DNA from: an uncultured Coriobacteriales bacterium
GTDB taxonomy: Bacteria > Actinomycetota > Coriobacteriia > Coriobacteriales > Eggerthellaceae
Length of the DNA: 20,243 nt
Assembly (NCBI GenBank): GCA_946892075.1
Contig: CAMPNZ010000025.1
Coordinates: forward strand, 1 to 20,243
Direction: 5' to 3'
Below, piece by piece: positions 7,450 to 14,443 of this stretch. How positions within the stretch are numbered: position 1 is the first letter of the stretch; each line of letters begins with the position of its first letter. Below the pieces are notes generated by a model. The model searched no databases. It saw nothing but the letters and a program-made list of their open reading frames with translations, and had not been told where the DNA came from. The translations under genes were made by a program, and so were the position numbers.

Positions 7450-8475
7450 TTACACAACGCGGCGCAACACCAGATAACAGTTCAAATTTCCCTCTTTACC
7501 GTCAGCATAGAACGTACGTTCAAGCTGGGCATAGGGTTTTACGCATTCCACCAGACGCGGTATTTCGCTATCGGAAAACGAATGACAATAGCGAAACGAC
7601 TGGCTATCGTTTTGCCACGACAAAAAGTAATCGCCCTGCTCTAAGTGCTGCGGCGCAATGCCGTATTGCGCGCACGCTGCGGGCGTAAAGCGAAGCGCCT
7701 GTTCGCTTAAGCGAGGCGACTTCATAAATTGCCACAGCGACACACATACCGCTCCGCCAGGCTTAACACACGCGCACAGCAACTGCAAAAACAGCGCCCG
7801 GGCTTCAAATGACGCAATATGATGCATAAAACCAAACGACACCGCATAGTCAACGTGAATGGCGCGCGGGTGCAGAAGGTGTGGGGCATCAGGGTACAGC
7901 TGGGTATCAGGCTTTAACGGCACACCGCGTGAAAGACGCACATCATGCTCAAGGTGCGCATAAAGTAACTCACACACATCGCGCGACGTGTAATCAACAG
8001 GCACTTCAAAAGCGCTCGTCAGCAAGTCATCACAGGCATCAACTCCGTAAAATTTCCAATTTACATGGGGAAACTGTGTCATCAACGCATGTTCAAACCG
8101 CGCATTGCCAAGCGCAACATCCAACAGCAATACCTCGTCGCCAAACACGTTGCCTGCTTCCCCGCCAGAAACGGTACCCGTAGCGCTCCTCGCTTCTACG
8201 CACGACAAAACTTCGGACGCGCCCCCCTCCTGTTCGCAAGAAACGGTGTCCTGAGCGTTCCCTGCCTGTTCACGAGGTACTTTACCCGTAACGATCCCCG
8301 TTTCCCCGCGCAAAACCTGAGAAGCTGTAACCGTTGCCGCTGTTGAAAAAACGGAATCGAACAAACGGCGCCAGCCATCCCAAGATGCAAGCCGCGTATT
8401 TGAAAACGACTGAGCGTGACGTGCGTAAAAAATCTTGTTTATCTTGCAAAGCTGGCGGCATAAATCGATGTTCAT
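7450..8475 (-). CDS. Class I SAM methyltransferase resembling Trm9/ABH8 (wobble-uridine ester-forming type)
   Basis: 341 residues from ATG 8475; a GTG at 8490 is a weaker alternative because GGA lies eight bases before the ATG. Blocks compare with Trm9 and the ABH8 methyltransferase domain in the same order: IFYARHAQSFSNTRLASW (residues 15-32, like Y-x-x-I-A-x-x-F-S-x-T-R-x-x-x-W), LLDVALGNARF (SAM motif I, 117-127), FYGVDACDDLL (motif II), DYAVSFGFMHHI (209-220, like A-x-x-H-H), VKPGGAVCVSLWQF (237-250) and RYCHSFSDSEI (295-305, like R-Y-Y-H-x-F-x-x-G-E-L). Motif I carries A-L-G-N where G-C-G-N is usual. Residues 49-108 are a repeat insert. Trm9 methylates the carboxymethyl group on U34; Elp3, which makes such groups, is the divergent neighbour. 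The methyltransferase fold is near certain; the tRNA role is inferred. It could instead be a small-molecule methyltransferase. Confidence 0.75.
   Translation of the reverse strand: MNIDLCRQLCKINKIFYARHAQSFSNTRLASWDGWRRLFDSVFSTAATVTASQVLRGETGIVTGKVPREQAGNAQDTVSCEQEGGASEVLSCVEARSATGTVSGGEAGNVFGDEVLLLDVALGNARFEHALMTQFPHVNWKFYGVDACDDLLTSAFEVPVDYTSRDVCELLYAHLEHDVRLSRGVPLKPDTQLYPDAPHLLHPRAIHVDYAVSFGFMHHIASFEARALFLQLLCACVKPGGAVCVSLWQFMKSPRLSEQALRFTPAACAQYGIAPQHLEQGDYFLSWQNDSQSFRYCHSFSDSEIPRLVECVKPYAQLERTFYADGKEGNLNCYLVLRRVV
8152..8331 (-). repeat. Five degenerate 36-base (12-residue) tandem repeats inside the methyltransferase
   Basis: Five consecutive 36-base units code for five 12-residue blocks (residues 49-108): VTASQVLRGETG, IVTGKVPREQAG, NAQDTVSCEQEG, GASEVLSCVEAR and SATGTVSGGEAG. 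The shared pattern is a V (or L) at position 6, followed by a short polar stretch with E near position 10 and A-G at the end. The array sits between the N-terminal W-containing block and SAM motif I, where relatives have only a short loop. Confidence 0.85.
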
Positions 8476-8505
8476 CTGATATTTCCACACTACTTTCGTT
8501 ACAAT
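8476..8505 (+). promoter_or_regulatory. Candidate elp3 promoter giving a leaderless mRNA
   Basis: TACAAT at 8500-8505 is a good -10 element. CTGATA at 8476-8481 is a weak -35 with an 18-base spacer. Transcription would start about seven bases on, at or next to the GTG at 8512, and there is no ribosome binding site. This fits a leaderless transcript. Confidence 0.5.
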
Positions 8506-8511
8506 AACTAC

Positions 8512-10374
8512 GTGAAAGAACTGTTATTCGACATACTTGCTATTTTACGACGCAACGAAGTGCTTGACGCCAAGGCTTTGGCACAATTAGTGCGCAAGCA
8601 TAATGAAAACATATCCGATGTATCAAAACACTGCGCGAAGAAGAAATTATACCCGTTTTACCTGCGGTTTAAGGAAAATCATCCGGAGGAATGGCAGGCG
8701 CTTCATATCGATAGTGCGCTTGAAGAAAAGCTGATTTCCTGCATTCGCATGAAGCCGCGCCGCTCGGCAAGTGGAGTAGCAACTATTACTGTTCTCACAA
8801 AGCCGTGGCAGTGCAAAAACAACTGCCTGTACTGCCCGAACGACATTCGTATGCCAAAAAGCTACCTTACTGATGAGCCTGCGTGTCAGCGTGCGGAACG
8901 CAACTATTTTGATCCGTATTTGCAAGTTGCCTCACGCATGAAAGCGCTGCATGAAATGGGACATCCAACCGACAAAATTGAGCTGATTATTTTGGGTGGA
9001 ACGTGGTGTGATTATCCGCAAAGCTATCGCGTGTGGTATATTGCCGAGCTGTTCCAGGCGCTCTGTGACAGCACTGAACAGCGTAAACAGTGCATCGCCA
9101 GGCGCAAAGCGTGGTATGAGCAGCTTGGTATTAGCGCGCAGAGCGATACGCTTAAACGCGCCACTGAACAGCTGCAAGCGCGCGTAAGTTCACATGAAAT
9201 AAGCTACAATCAGGCAATTCGGCACCTGTATCAAGAATCAAGCGCGTGGATACGAGTAAGCGAAGGTCAGCAAGCGCCGTTTTCGCGCGTGTTTGACCTG
9301 CACAAACGCAACGAAAGCTGTGCGCATCGCGTTGTGGGGCTTGTGATTGAAACGCGCCCTGACACCATCACCTGCGATAACTTGCGCGAAATTCGCAGCC
9401 TTGGTGCTACAAAAATTCAGATTGGCATCCAAAGCCTTCATGAACACACACTTGCGCTTAACGGCAGAAAAAACGAAGTTCAGCAGGCAACACACGCATT
9501 CGAGCTGCTGCGCATCTTTGGCTTCAAAATTCATGCGCACCTGATGGCCAATTTATACGGCGCAAGTCCCGATGACGATAAGCGCGACTACCATCTTTTG
9601 GTGCACGATGAGCGCTTTTTGCCTGATGAGATAAAACTGTACCCCTGCGCTTTAGTTGACGGCACGGGCCTGGTGCGTCATCACCAAAACGGCACGTGGC
9701 GGCCGTATACGTATGAACAGCTGGTGGACGTGTTGTGTTCGTGCATGTACGATACGCCCGATTACGTGCGCATATCGCGCATGATTCGCGACATTTCGGC
9801 GCAAGATATTCTTGTTGGCAACAAGCTTACGAATTTGCGGCAAATGGTTGAACAGCACGCACAGGCGTCAGGCAAGCCTATTCGTGAAATTCGTTATCGC
9901 GAAATTGGCACGCATGATTTTAATCCAAATACGCTGGCGATGACAGAAACTGCCTATCGCAGCACACATACGCAGGAATTCTTTTTGCAGTGGAAAGATG
10001 AACACGAACGCATTGCAGGCTTTTTGCGCTTGTCGCTTCCCGATGAAAGCTATGTGAAAGCGCACGAAGATGAGCTGCCGATACGCTGCGGCGAGGCCAT
10101 GATACGCGAAGTGCACGTGTATGGCGCAGTGGCGCACTTGCATAAGCGCTCACAAGGCGCGCAACATTTAGGCTTGGGGAAAAAGCTTATCGAGCGCGCG
10201 TGCGAAATTGCCAAAGATGCAGGTTATAGCCACATGAATGTGATTAGTGCTATTGGAACGCGCGAATACTATCGGAAGCTCGGATTTTGTGATGCTGGCT
10301 TGTACCAGAAGCGCGCCTTGACCCCCACTCAACACACTATCGTGCCAGATGAGAGCACACAAACCGCGTTATAA
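8512..10374 (+). CDS. elp3: Elp3: tRNA wobble-uridine modifying radical SAM / acetyltransferase
   Basis: 620 residues. Elp3 uses acetyl-CoA and radical SAM chemistry to add a carboxymethyl-type group to C5 of uridine 34 in tRNA. The cluster motif is C101-x3-C105-x2-C108 (CKNNCLYCPND), followed by RMPKSYLTDEPACQRAERN, IELIILGGTWCDYP and HRVVGLVIETRPD, all typical of bacterial Elp3. The C-terminal GNAT domain (about 505-600) contains EVHVYGAVAHLH, QHLGLGKKLIERA and GTREYYRKLGF. Length fits the family. Translation starts at GTG 8512 with no ribosome site but with a -10 box just upstream. It diverges from the Trm9-like methyltransferase across 36 bases and overlaps the 3' end of mtnN by 38 bases, tail to tail. 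Bacterial Elp3 acts alone, without the other Elongator subunits, and none are seen here. The identity is secure; the exact final modification is not. Confidence 0.95.
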   Translation: MKELLFDILAILRRNEVLDAKALAQLVRKHNENISDVSKHCAKKKLYPFYLRFKENHPEEWQALHIDSALEEKLISCIRMKPRRSASGVATITVLTKPWQCKNNCLYCPNDIRMPKSYLTDEPACQRAERNYFDPYLQVASRMKALHEMGHPTDKIELIILGGTWCDYPQSYRVWYIAELFQALCDSTEQRKQCIARRKAWYEQLGISAQSDTLKRATEQLQARVSSHEISYNQAIRHLYQESSAWIRVSEGQQAPFSRVFDLHKRNESCAHRVVGLVIETRPDTITCDNLREIRSLGATKIQIGIQSLHEHTLALNGRKNEVQQATHAFELLRIFGFKIHAHLMANLYGASPDDDKRDYHLLVHDERFLPDEIKLYPCALVDGTGLVRHHQNGTWRPYTYEQLVDVLCSCMYDTPDYVRISRMIRDISAQDILVGNKLTNLRQMVEQHAQASGKPIREIRYREIGTHDFNPNTLAMTETAYRSTHTQEFFLQWKDEHERIAGFLRLSLPDESYVKAHEDELPIRCGEAMIREVHVYGAVAHLHKRSQGAQHLGLGKKLIERACEIAKDAGYSHMNVISAIGTREYYRKLGFCDAGLYQKRALTPTQHTIVPDESTQTAL

Positions 10375-11044
10375 TGGCACAGCGATGCGCGGCACTGCGC
10401 TCGAAGCTTGGATAATCCAAATCGGCATCTTCATCAGCGTTATCGGAAATAGCGCGAATAATCACAAAAGGCACGTTAGCAAGCGAGCATACATGCGCAA
10501 TCGATGCACCCTCCATTTCGCAACATATAGCATCAAATGTTGCAACCAGGTCGGCTTTCTGCTCGCGCGTGGCAACAAAAGTATCGCCCGACACAATGCG
10601 CCCCTCAAAAACATGCTCGTTAGACACCTGATTCACAGCAGCAATGCGAGCAGCTTGCCGCATAGCGCTATCTGCCACGAACACCGACGAAATACCCAGC
10701 TGAGGAATAACGCCACGTCGATATCCAAATTTGGTGGCGTCAATGTCGTGCTGGACAGCATCGCTTGAAATCACCAAATCGCCAATGCGAATACGTTCGT
10801 CAAGCGATCCAGCAATGCCCGTGTTAATGACATGCGTAACGCCGAAGCGCTGCAGCAAGGTTGTAGCGCAAATAGCTGCGTTTACTTTGCCAATGCCCGA
10901 GCGAACAACAACAACGGGCGTCTTATCAAGCGTGCCCTCGATAAAATTCATTCCCATGTGATACACAGCGCGCGCATCTGTAAGCGCTGCTTTCAACTCT
11001 TCGGCTTCAACCTCCATAGCTGCTATAATGCCGATTTTTGCCAT
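10337..11044 (-). CDS. mtnN: 5'-methylthioadenosine/S-adenosylhomocysteine nucleosidase
   Basis: 235 residues. It cleaves adenine from methylthioadenosine, S-adenosylhomocysteine and also 5'-deoxyadenosine, so it clears by-products of SAM chemistry in the cytoplasm. Catalytic positions known from E. coli are conserved: Glu13 (MEVE), Glu178 in CCEMEGASIAHVC and Asp201 in AISDNAD; HVINTGIAGSLD is the purine-site region. ATG 11044 is preferred to the adjacent GTG at 11047 because AGAGG is spaced seven bases from it. It follows luxS by 21 bases in one operon, which gives the two consecutive steps S-adenosylhomocysteine to S-ribosylhomocysteine to homocysteine plus the AI-2 precursor. Its last 38 bases overlap the 3' end of elp3 on the other strand. 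Confidence 0.96.
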   Translation of the reverse strand: MAKIGIIAAMEVEAEELKAALTDARAVYHMGMNFIEGTLDKTPVVVVRSGIGKVNAAICATTLLQRFGVTHVINTGIAGSLDERIRIGDLVISSDAVQHDIDATKFGYRRGVIPQLGISSVFVADSAMRQAARIAAVNQVSNEHVFEGRIVSGDTFVATREQKADLVATFDAICCEMEGASIAHVCSLANVPFVIIRAISDNADEDADLDYPSFERSAAHRCAIITRFVCSHLAR

Positions 11045-11065
11045 CACGCGCCTCTTTTCTTTCTG

Positions 11066-11551
11066 TTACGCTGGATACTGCGTGTTTTCATCCGACAATC
11101 GCTCCAAAACGGTTTCGCGATAACGCTTCGCCCAATAGCGCGCGCCGGGCACGTCGCTATCGTGATAATTGCCGCATTCAGCTGGGTGAGCACCGGGAGC
11201 GTCACCCTGATATGCTTCAATGTACGCACACAAATCGCGAAGAAGTGGCGCCACGTCGCGCGAGGTAGCCTGCCCAAATACCAGCAGATAAAAGCCCGTT
11301 CGACATCCCATAGGGCCAAAATACACAATCCGATTTTTCCACGTAGGGTTGTTGCGCAGATACGTAGCACCAAGGTGTTCAAGCGCGTGAACCGCAGCTG
11401 TATCCATAACAGGCTCGCGGTTAGGAGCTGTAAAGCGCAGGTCGAAGGTGGTTATGCACGCACCACTTGCGGGGTCTTGATCGATGCGCGACACGTAAAC
11501 TCCTGGTACAAGGCGAATGTGATCAACCGTAAACGATGCAATGGGTTCCAT
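11066..11551 (-). CDS. luxS: S-ribosylhomocysteine lyase (LuxS)
   Basis: 161 residues, the family's usual size. LuxS splits S-ribosylhomocysteine into homocysteine and 4,5-dihydroxy-2,3-pentanedione, the precursor of autoinducer AI-2. The metal site is complete: His55 and His59 in HALEHLGAT and Cys126 in ECGNYHD. The catalytic Glu58 and Cys83 (GPMGCRTGFYL) are also present. AAGGAG lies six bases before the ATG. It is the first gene of the luxS-mtnN operon; a TATAAT box lies about 50 bases upstream. The rest of a methionine cycle is not in the window, so recycling versus signalling cannot be decided from here. Confidence 0.97.
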   Translation of the reverse strand: MEPIASFTVDHIRLVPGVYVSRIDQDPASGACITTFDLRFTAPNREPVMDTAAVHALEHLGATYLRNNPTWKNRIVYFGPMGCRTGFYLLVFGQATSRDVAPLLRDLCAYIEAYQGDAPGAHPAECGNYHDSDVPGARYWAKRYRETVLERLSDENTQYPA

Positions 11552-11599
11552 ACCGTCTCCTTAAGGCACACAAAATGTTTTAACCATTCTCTACGCACT

Positions 11600-11628
11600 A
11601 TTATACGCAGTAATCTGCATTACGCACG
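11600..11628 (-). promoter_or_regulatory. Candidate luxS-mtnN promoter with an operator-like palindrome
   Basis: On the - strand a consensus TATAAT occupies 11600-11605. The matching -35 position (11623-11628) is poor (CGTGCG). The spacer contains a perfect dyad, GTAAT-N4-ATTAC, at 11610-11623, also readable as GCAG-TAAT-CTGC. Weak -35 plus a dyad between the two boxes suggests control by a bound regulator. The expected leader is about 40 bases. Confidence 0.5.
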
Positions 11629-11638
11629 GTGTCCACGC

Positions 11639-11698
11639 ATTTTTATTGCTGCCATTTTATTGCTGGCGTTTTATTTTCTGTTCCCGTTGCTGTTGGTA
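11639..11698. repeat. 15-base degenerate tandem repeat between luxS and the yciI-like gene
   Basis: Three to four units of 15 bases run head to tail: ATTTTTATTGCTGCC, ATTTTATTGCTGGCG, TTTTATTTTCTGTTC and a weaker CCGTTGCTGTTGGTA. The first two differ by a small shift of the T-run and a few changes. The array lies just after the stop of the yciI-like gene and upstream of the luxS promoter. No recognisable protein is encoded here. Confidence 0.6.
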
Positions 11699-11723
11699 AC
11701 AACCACGCGGAAAAGAGGGTACG

Positions 11724-12047
11724 CTACTCGCATTGGGCGTTCGTGTCGTTCCACAAGTTTAAAACAAATTCGGTTGAATCATCAGGCGAAAAAGGCGTAA
11801 TCGTGCATTTTTGAATGCCTAAATAAAGCAGTGGATCGCTTTGAACGCAGCTGTGAACATCGTCGATGGAATCGGCCTTGAACAGCATAAAACCGCCGCC
11901 GTGCGAAGGGTACGTTCCCGAAAACATAAGCGAGCCTTTGTGTTTGCACAGGTCAAGAAAATCACGGTGCCCTGCCAGTGCCTGCGAAACTTGCAAAAGA
12001 GTAACGCCCACTGATACAAAGGGCTTATACTCAACGTAGAAATACAT
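11724..12047 (-). CDS. YciI-like domain protein
   Basis: 107 residues. YciI-type proteins are small ferredoxin-fold (dimeric alpha-beta barrel) proteins; their function is mostly unknown. What is visible is the N-terminal strand MYFYVEY, the central SGTYPSHGGGFMLFKADSIDDV and the ending SDPLLYLGIQKCTITPF, which matches the D-P-x-x-x-A-G-x-x-x-x-x-x-I-x-P-F pattern typical of the family. GAGGTG stands five bases before the ATG. It diverges from queD and is transcribed towards luxS, with 172 bases between. An enzymatic role cannot be assigned. Confidence 0.75.
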   Translation of the reverse strand: MYFYVEYKPFVSVGVTLLQVSQALAGHRDFLDLCKHKGSLMFSGTYPSHGGGFMLFKADSIDDVHSCVQSDPLLYLGIQKCTITPFSPDDSTEFVLNLWNDTNAQCE

Positions 12048-12073
12048 ACGAACACCTCATCACTTACGCAATG

Positions 12074-12108
12074 ATTGTACACCCTGCACGCACCAGATAC
12101 GCTATACT
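12074..12108. promoter_or_regulatory. Back-to-back -10 elements for the yciI-like gene and queD
   Basis: On the - strand TACAAT lies at 12074-12079, which would give the yciI-like gene a leader of about 20 bases. On the + strand TATACT lies at 12103-12108, pointing at queD with a leader of over 100 bases. Neither has a convincing -35, so this is a suggestion only. Confidence 0.35.
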
Positions 12109-12163
12109 GACATGCAACGGCTTATGCTTTTGGCTGACTGGTGGCAACTGTGCAAGGCTGCAA

Positions 12164-12193
12164 TTGTTTGCTTTGTCTTACTTACCGTACCAT
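12164..12193 (+). promoter_or_regulatory. Candidate queD promoter
   Basis: TTGTTT at 12164-12169 and TACCAT at 12188-12193 are separated by 18 bases. Transcription would begin near 12200, about 25 bases before the chosen start. No preQ1 riboswitch pattern is visible in the leader. Confidence 0.35.
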
Positions 12194-12225
12194 AAGCGTG
12201 CAAAAAAGTGAACGAAAAGAGAATT

Positions 12226-12654
12226 ATGTTCGAACTAAAAACAGAATCGGCATTTGATAGTGCTCATTTTTTAACTGACTATTATGGCAAGTGCGAAAAT
12301 TTGCATGGACATCGCTGGCGTGTGGTGGGCTATATTGCGCAGGAACACTTGCAAACTGAGGGTACGCATAAAGATATGGTGCTAGATTTTTCCCTGTTCA
12401 AGAAGATATTTCGAGAAGAAGTAGCTCGTTTGGATCATACGTTTTTGGTTGAGGAAGGCTCACTTCACGCTGACACGCTTGAGTGTCTTAAGCGTGAAGG
12501 GTTTAAGCTTACCATCCTGCCGTTTCGCACGACCGCTGAAAACTTAGCGCAGTATTTTTATCGTGCCTTGCAACAGAAAAACCTTCCTGTCAGTTGCATC
12601 GAAGTATACGAAACACCAAATAATTGCGCTATTTATCGCCCTAAGCAGGCATAG
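12226..12654 (+). CDS. queD: 6-carboxy-tetrahydropterin synthase (QueD)
   Basis: 142 residues. QueD converts 7,8-dihydroneopterin triphosphate to 6-carboxy-tetrahydropterin, an early step towards preQ0 and the queuosine modification of G34 in tRNA. Zinc ligands are His14 (FDSAHFL) and His27 and His29 in CENLHGHRW; Cys23 is the catalytic cysteine, and LDHTFL at 69-74 and VYETPNNCAIY near the C-terminus complete the active site. ATG 12226 is chosen over GTG 12208 because AAAGAGA precedes it and the family begins near this residue. No queC, queE or queF gene is nearby, so it stands alone here. A related 6-pyruvoyl-tetrahydropterin synthase role is possible, but the C-x3-H-G-H pattern favours QueD. 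Confidence 0.88.
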   Translation: MFELKTESAFDSAHFLTDYYGKCENLHGHRWRVVGYIAQEHLQTEGTHKDMVLDFSLFKKIFREEVARLDHTFLVEEGSLHADTLECLKREGFKLTILPFRTTAENLAQYFYRALQQKNLPVSCIEVYETPNNCAIYRPKQA

Positions 12655-12714
12655 TTTCTATCTGCGGTTTTTCTAGCGGAGTTTTTTCTATCTGCGCTGT
12701 TTCGACCTGAAATT
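12655..12714 (+). repeat. Four 15-base tandem repeats starting right after the queD stop
   Basis: Units begin immediately after the TAG: TTTCTATCTGCGGTT, TTTCTAGCGGAGTTT, TTTCTATCTGCGCTG and TTTCGACCTGAAATT. The frame of queD stays open through all of them and would read FLSAV, FLAEF, FLSAL, FRPEI, then LRGLA and a TAA. It looks like a coding pentapeptide repeat now placed behind a stop codon. Confidence 0.75.
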
Positions 12715-12716
12715 TT

Positions 12717-12750
12717 GCGTGGCTTAGCATAAGCTAAACCACGCTGTTTC
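12717..12750 (+). terminator. Probable terminator after queD
   Basis: GCGTGG pairs with CCACGC and TTAGC with GCTAA around an ATAA loop, with one mismatch between the two stems. The + strand tail is TGTTTC, only moderately T-rich. It lies between the convergent queD and symporter genes. Confidence 0.55.
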
Positions 12751-12825
12751 ATAACGTTCACAAGAAAACTAATACCTATGGCGCGTGCATGATGCGTTTA
12801 TGCACGCTCCATTCTTGCACCCTTG

Positions 12826-14322
12826 CTAATCGCGGAACAACTCGGCTGCAACGTGCTTGCATGCTTCTTTCGCAGGTTCGTGCTCCATATGTTCCAACTT
12901 CTCACGCGGTGTATTCCAGCACTCAGTATGCGGCATACCAGGAACGCTGCTCGACACAAACACCGGGTCAAGCCCCTTTTTCTTTTGTGCTTGGTAATCG
13001 TTTAACGCTGCAAGTGCCCACTTCCCCAGCATGAGTATGGCAATAATGTTGATAATTGCTTCAATGCCCATCAAAATGTCGGAGATGTTCCACGCAAGGT
13101 CAAAACTCGATTGCGCTCCCATAAATACTGCAATGCAGCAGATGATGCGGAACACCAACAAAACAACCTTGTTGTTCTTAATGAATTTGATGTTACTTTC
13201 CGCATAGAAATAGTTGCCGATAATGCTTGAGAACGCAAACGCGACAATCGCAAACGTAATAACGTAAATGCCCACTTCACCAACCGCATGTTGCACGGCA
13301 GCTTGCACCAATGGCATGCCGTTAAGTTTGCCCGGCTCGCCCGACACGTAAAACAACAAAATAATCATAGCGCTGCACGTACAAATAACAATCGTGTCAA
13401 TAAATACCGAAAGCGTTTGAGCAAGGCCTTGCTTTGCAGGGTGCGATACTGATGCAGAAGCTGCGGCGTTTGGCGCAGAACCCATACCAGCTTCGTTTGA
13501 GAACAGGCCTCGTTTGATACCGATAACAACAACCGAGCCCATAAAGCCGCCAAAAATCGACTGAAAATCGAATGCGGAAGCGAAGATAAGCGCGAAAACG
13601 CTGGGTACTTCGCCAATATGAATTACGGTAAGTATCAGCGCAAAGCCAAGATATACAATCGCCATAACAGGCACGATAATTGAAGACAGAACGCCAACGC
13701 GCTTACCGCCGCCAAAAATAATCATCGCCGTGGCAACCGTTAGTACAACAGCAATAGCAAACGCAGCGCGCGAGTTTTTGAAATTGGGAATGAAATACTC
13801 AAACGACGAGCTTAAATTGTATGCTTGCAGGCCGTTAAAGCCAATCGCGAAGCACAAAATAAGCGAAATTGCGAAAATAACACCCAGCCAGTGTTTACCT
13901 AAACCCTGGCTGATGTAGTAAGCGGGTCCGCCGCGAAATTCACCGTCTTCACCGCGAATTTTCCAGATTTGCGCAAGCGTCGACTCGATAAACGCAGATG
14001 CAGCGCCAATAAGCGACATCGCCCACATCCAGAACACAGCGCCTGGGCCGCCGGTGGCAATGGCTGTTGCAACGCCAGCGATATTGCCAGTTCCAACGCG
14101 TGAAGCGGTAGACACCATCAGCGCCTGAAACGACGAAACTGCACTTTGCCCATCAACGTGACGTTTTTCCTGAAGAACAGAAAACATATCCTTGAACAAA
14201 CGAAACTGTACAAACTTGGTACGAATTGAGAAATAAAAACCAGCAATAATGAGGAGGAACACCAACAGATACGTATACATATACGAATCTATCGTGCCCG
14301 TAAGAGCAATCAAGAAATCCAT
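12826..14322 (-). CDS. Sodium:alanine symporter (AGCS family)
   Basis: 498 residues, a typical length. AGCS carriers import alanine or glycine with sodium across the cytoplasmic membrane. Signature regions are SSFQALMVSTASRVGTGNIA, then GVATAIATGGPGAVFWMW and IGAASAFIESTLAQIWK, with RGLFSNEAGMGSAPNAAAS further on. Many hydrophobic stretches fit the family's ten or so membrane helices, and the C-terminus is a charged cytoplasmic tail. AGGA lies eight bases before the ATG. A candidate promoter is at 14415-14443. It faces queD tail to tail, and serine acetyltransferase lies upstream on the same strand across 339 bases, so it is probably its own unit. Which amino acid it carries cannot be read from the sequence. 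Confidence 0.94.
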   Translation of the reverse strand: MDFLIALTGTIDSYMYTYLLVFLLIIAGFYFSIRTKFVQFRLFKDMFSVLQEKRHVDGQSAVSSFQALMVSTASRVGTGNIAGVATAIATGGPGAVFWMWAMSLIGAASAFIESTLAQIWKIRGEDGEFRGGPAYYISQGLGKHWLGVIFAISLILCFAIGFNGLQAYNLSSSFEYFIPNFKNSRAAFAIAVVLTVATAMIIFGGGKRVGVLSSIIVPVMAIVYLGFALILTVIHIGEVPSVFALIFASAFDFQSIFGGFMGSVVVIGIKRGLFSNEAGMGSAPNAAASASVSHPAKQGLAQTLSVFIDTIVICTCSAMIILLFYVSGEPGKLNGMPLVQAAVQHAVGEVGIYVITFAIVAFAFSSIIGNYFYAESNIKFIKNNKVVLLVFRIICCIAVFMGAQSSFDLAWNISDILMGIEAIINIIAILMLGKWALAALNDYQAQKKKGLDPVFVSSSVPGMPHTECWNTPREKLEHMEHEPAKEACKHVAAELFRD

Positions 14323-14414
14323 AGTCTGTCCTATCGTTGAAATCCGATGTAAGGGCTAAGTTTGCGCGTTCGGAGTGCCGCGGTTCACTTCTGCGCGTAT
14401 AACTATGGAACTAA

Positions 14415-14443
14415 ATTGTAGCGAAACTGTAAGCTTGCGTCTA
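14415..14443 (-). promoter_or_regulatory. Candidate promoter of the sodium:alanine symporter
   Basis: On the - strand TAGACG (14438-14443, four of six consensus bases) and TACAAT (14415-14420, five of six) are 17 bases apart. The leader would be about 85 bases. Confidence 0.5.

Noticed and set aside
10832..11800. + strand open frame of 322 codons with a hydrophobic stretch near its end
   Set aside because: It lies opposite mtnN and luxS. The hydrophobic part comes from the T-rich 15-base repeat, and the rest shows no domain.
12109..12225. preQ1 riboswitch in front of queD
   Set aside because: I could not find the short hairpin and A-rich tail pattern of preQ1 aptamers in this leader.
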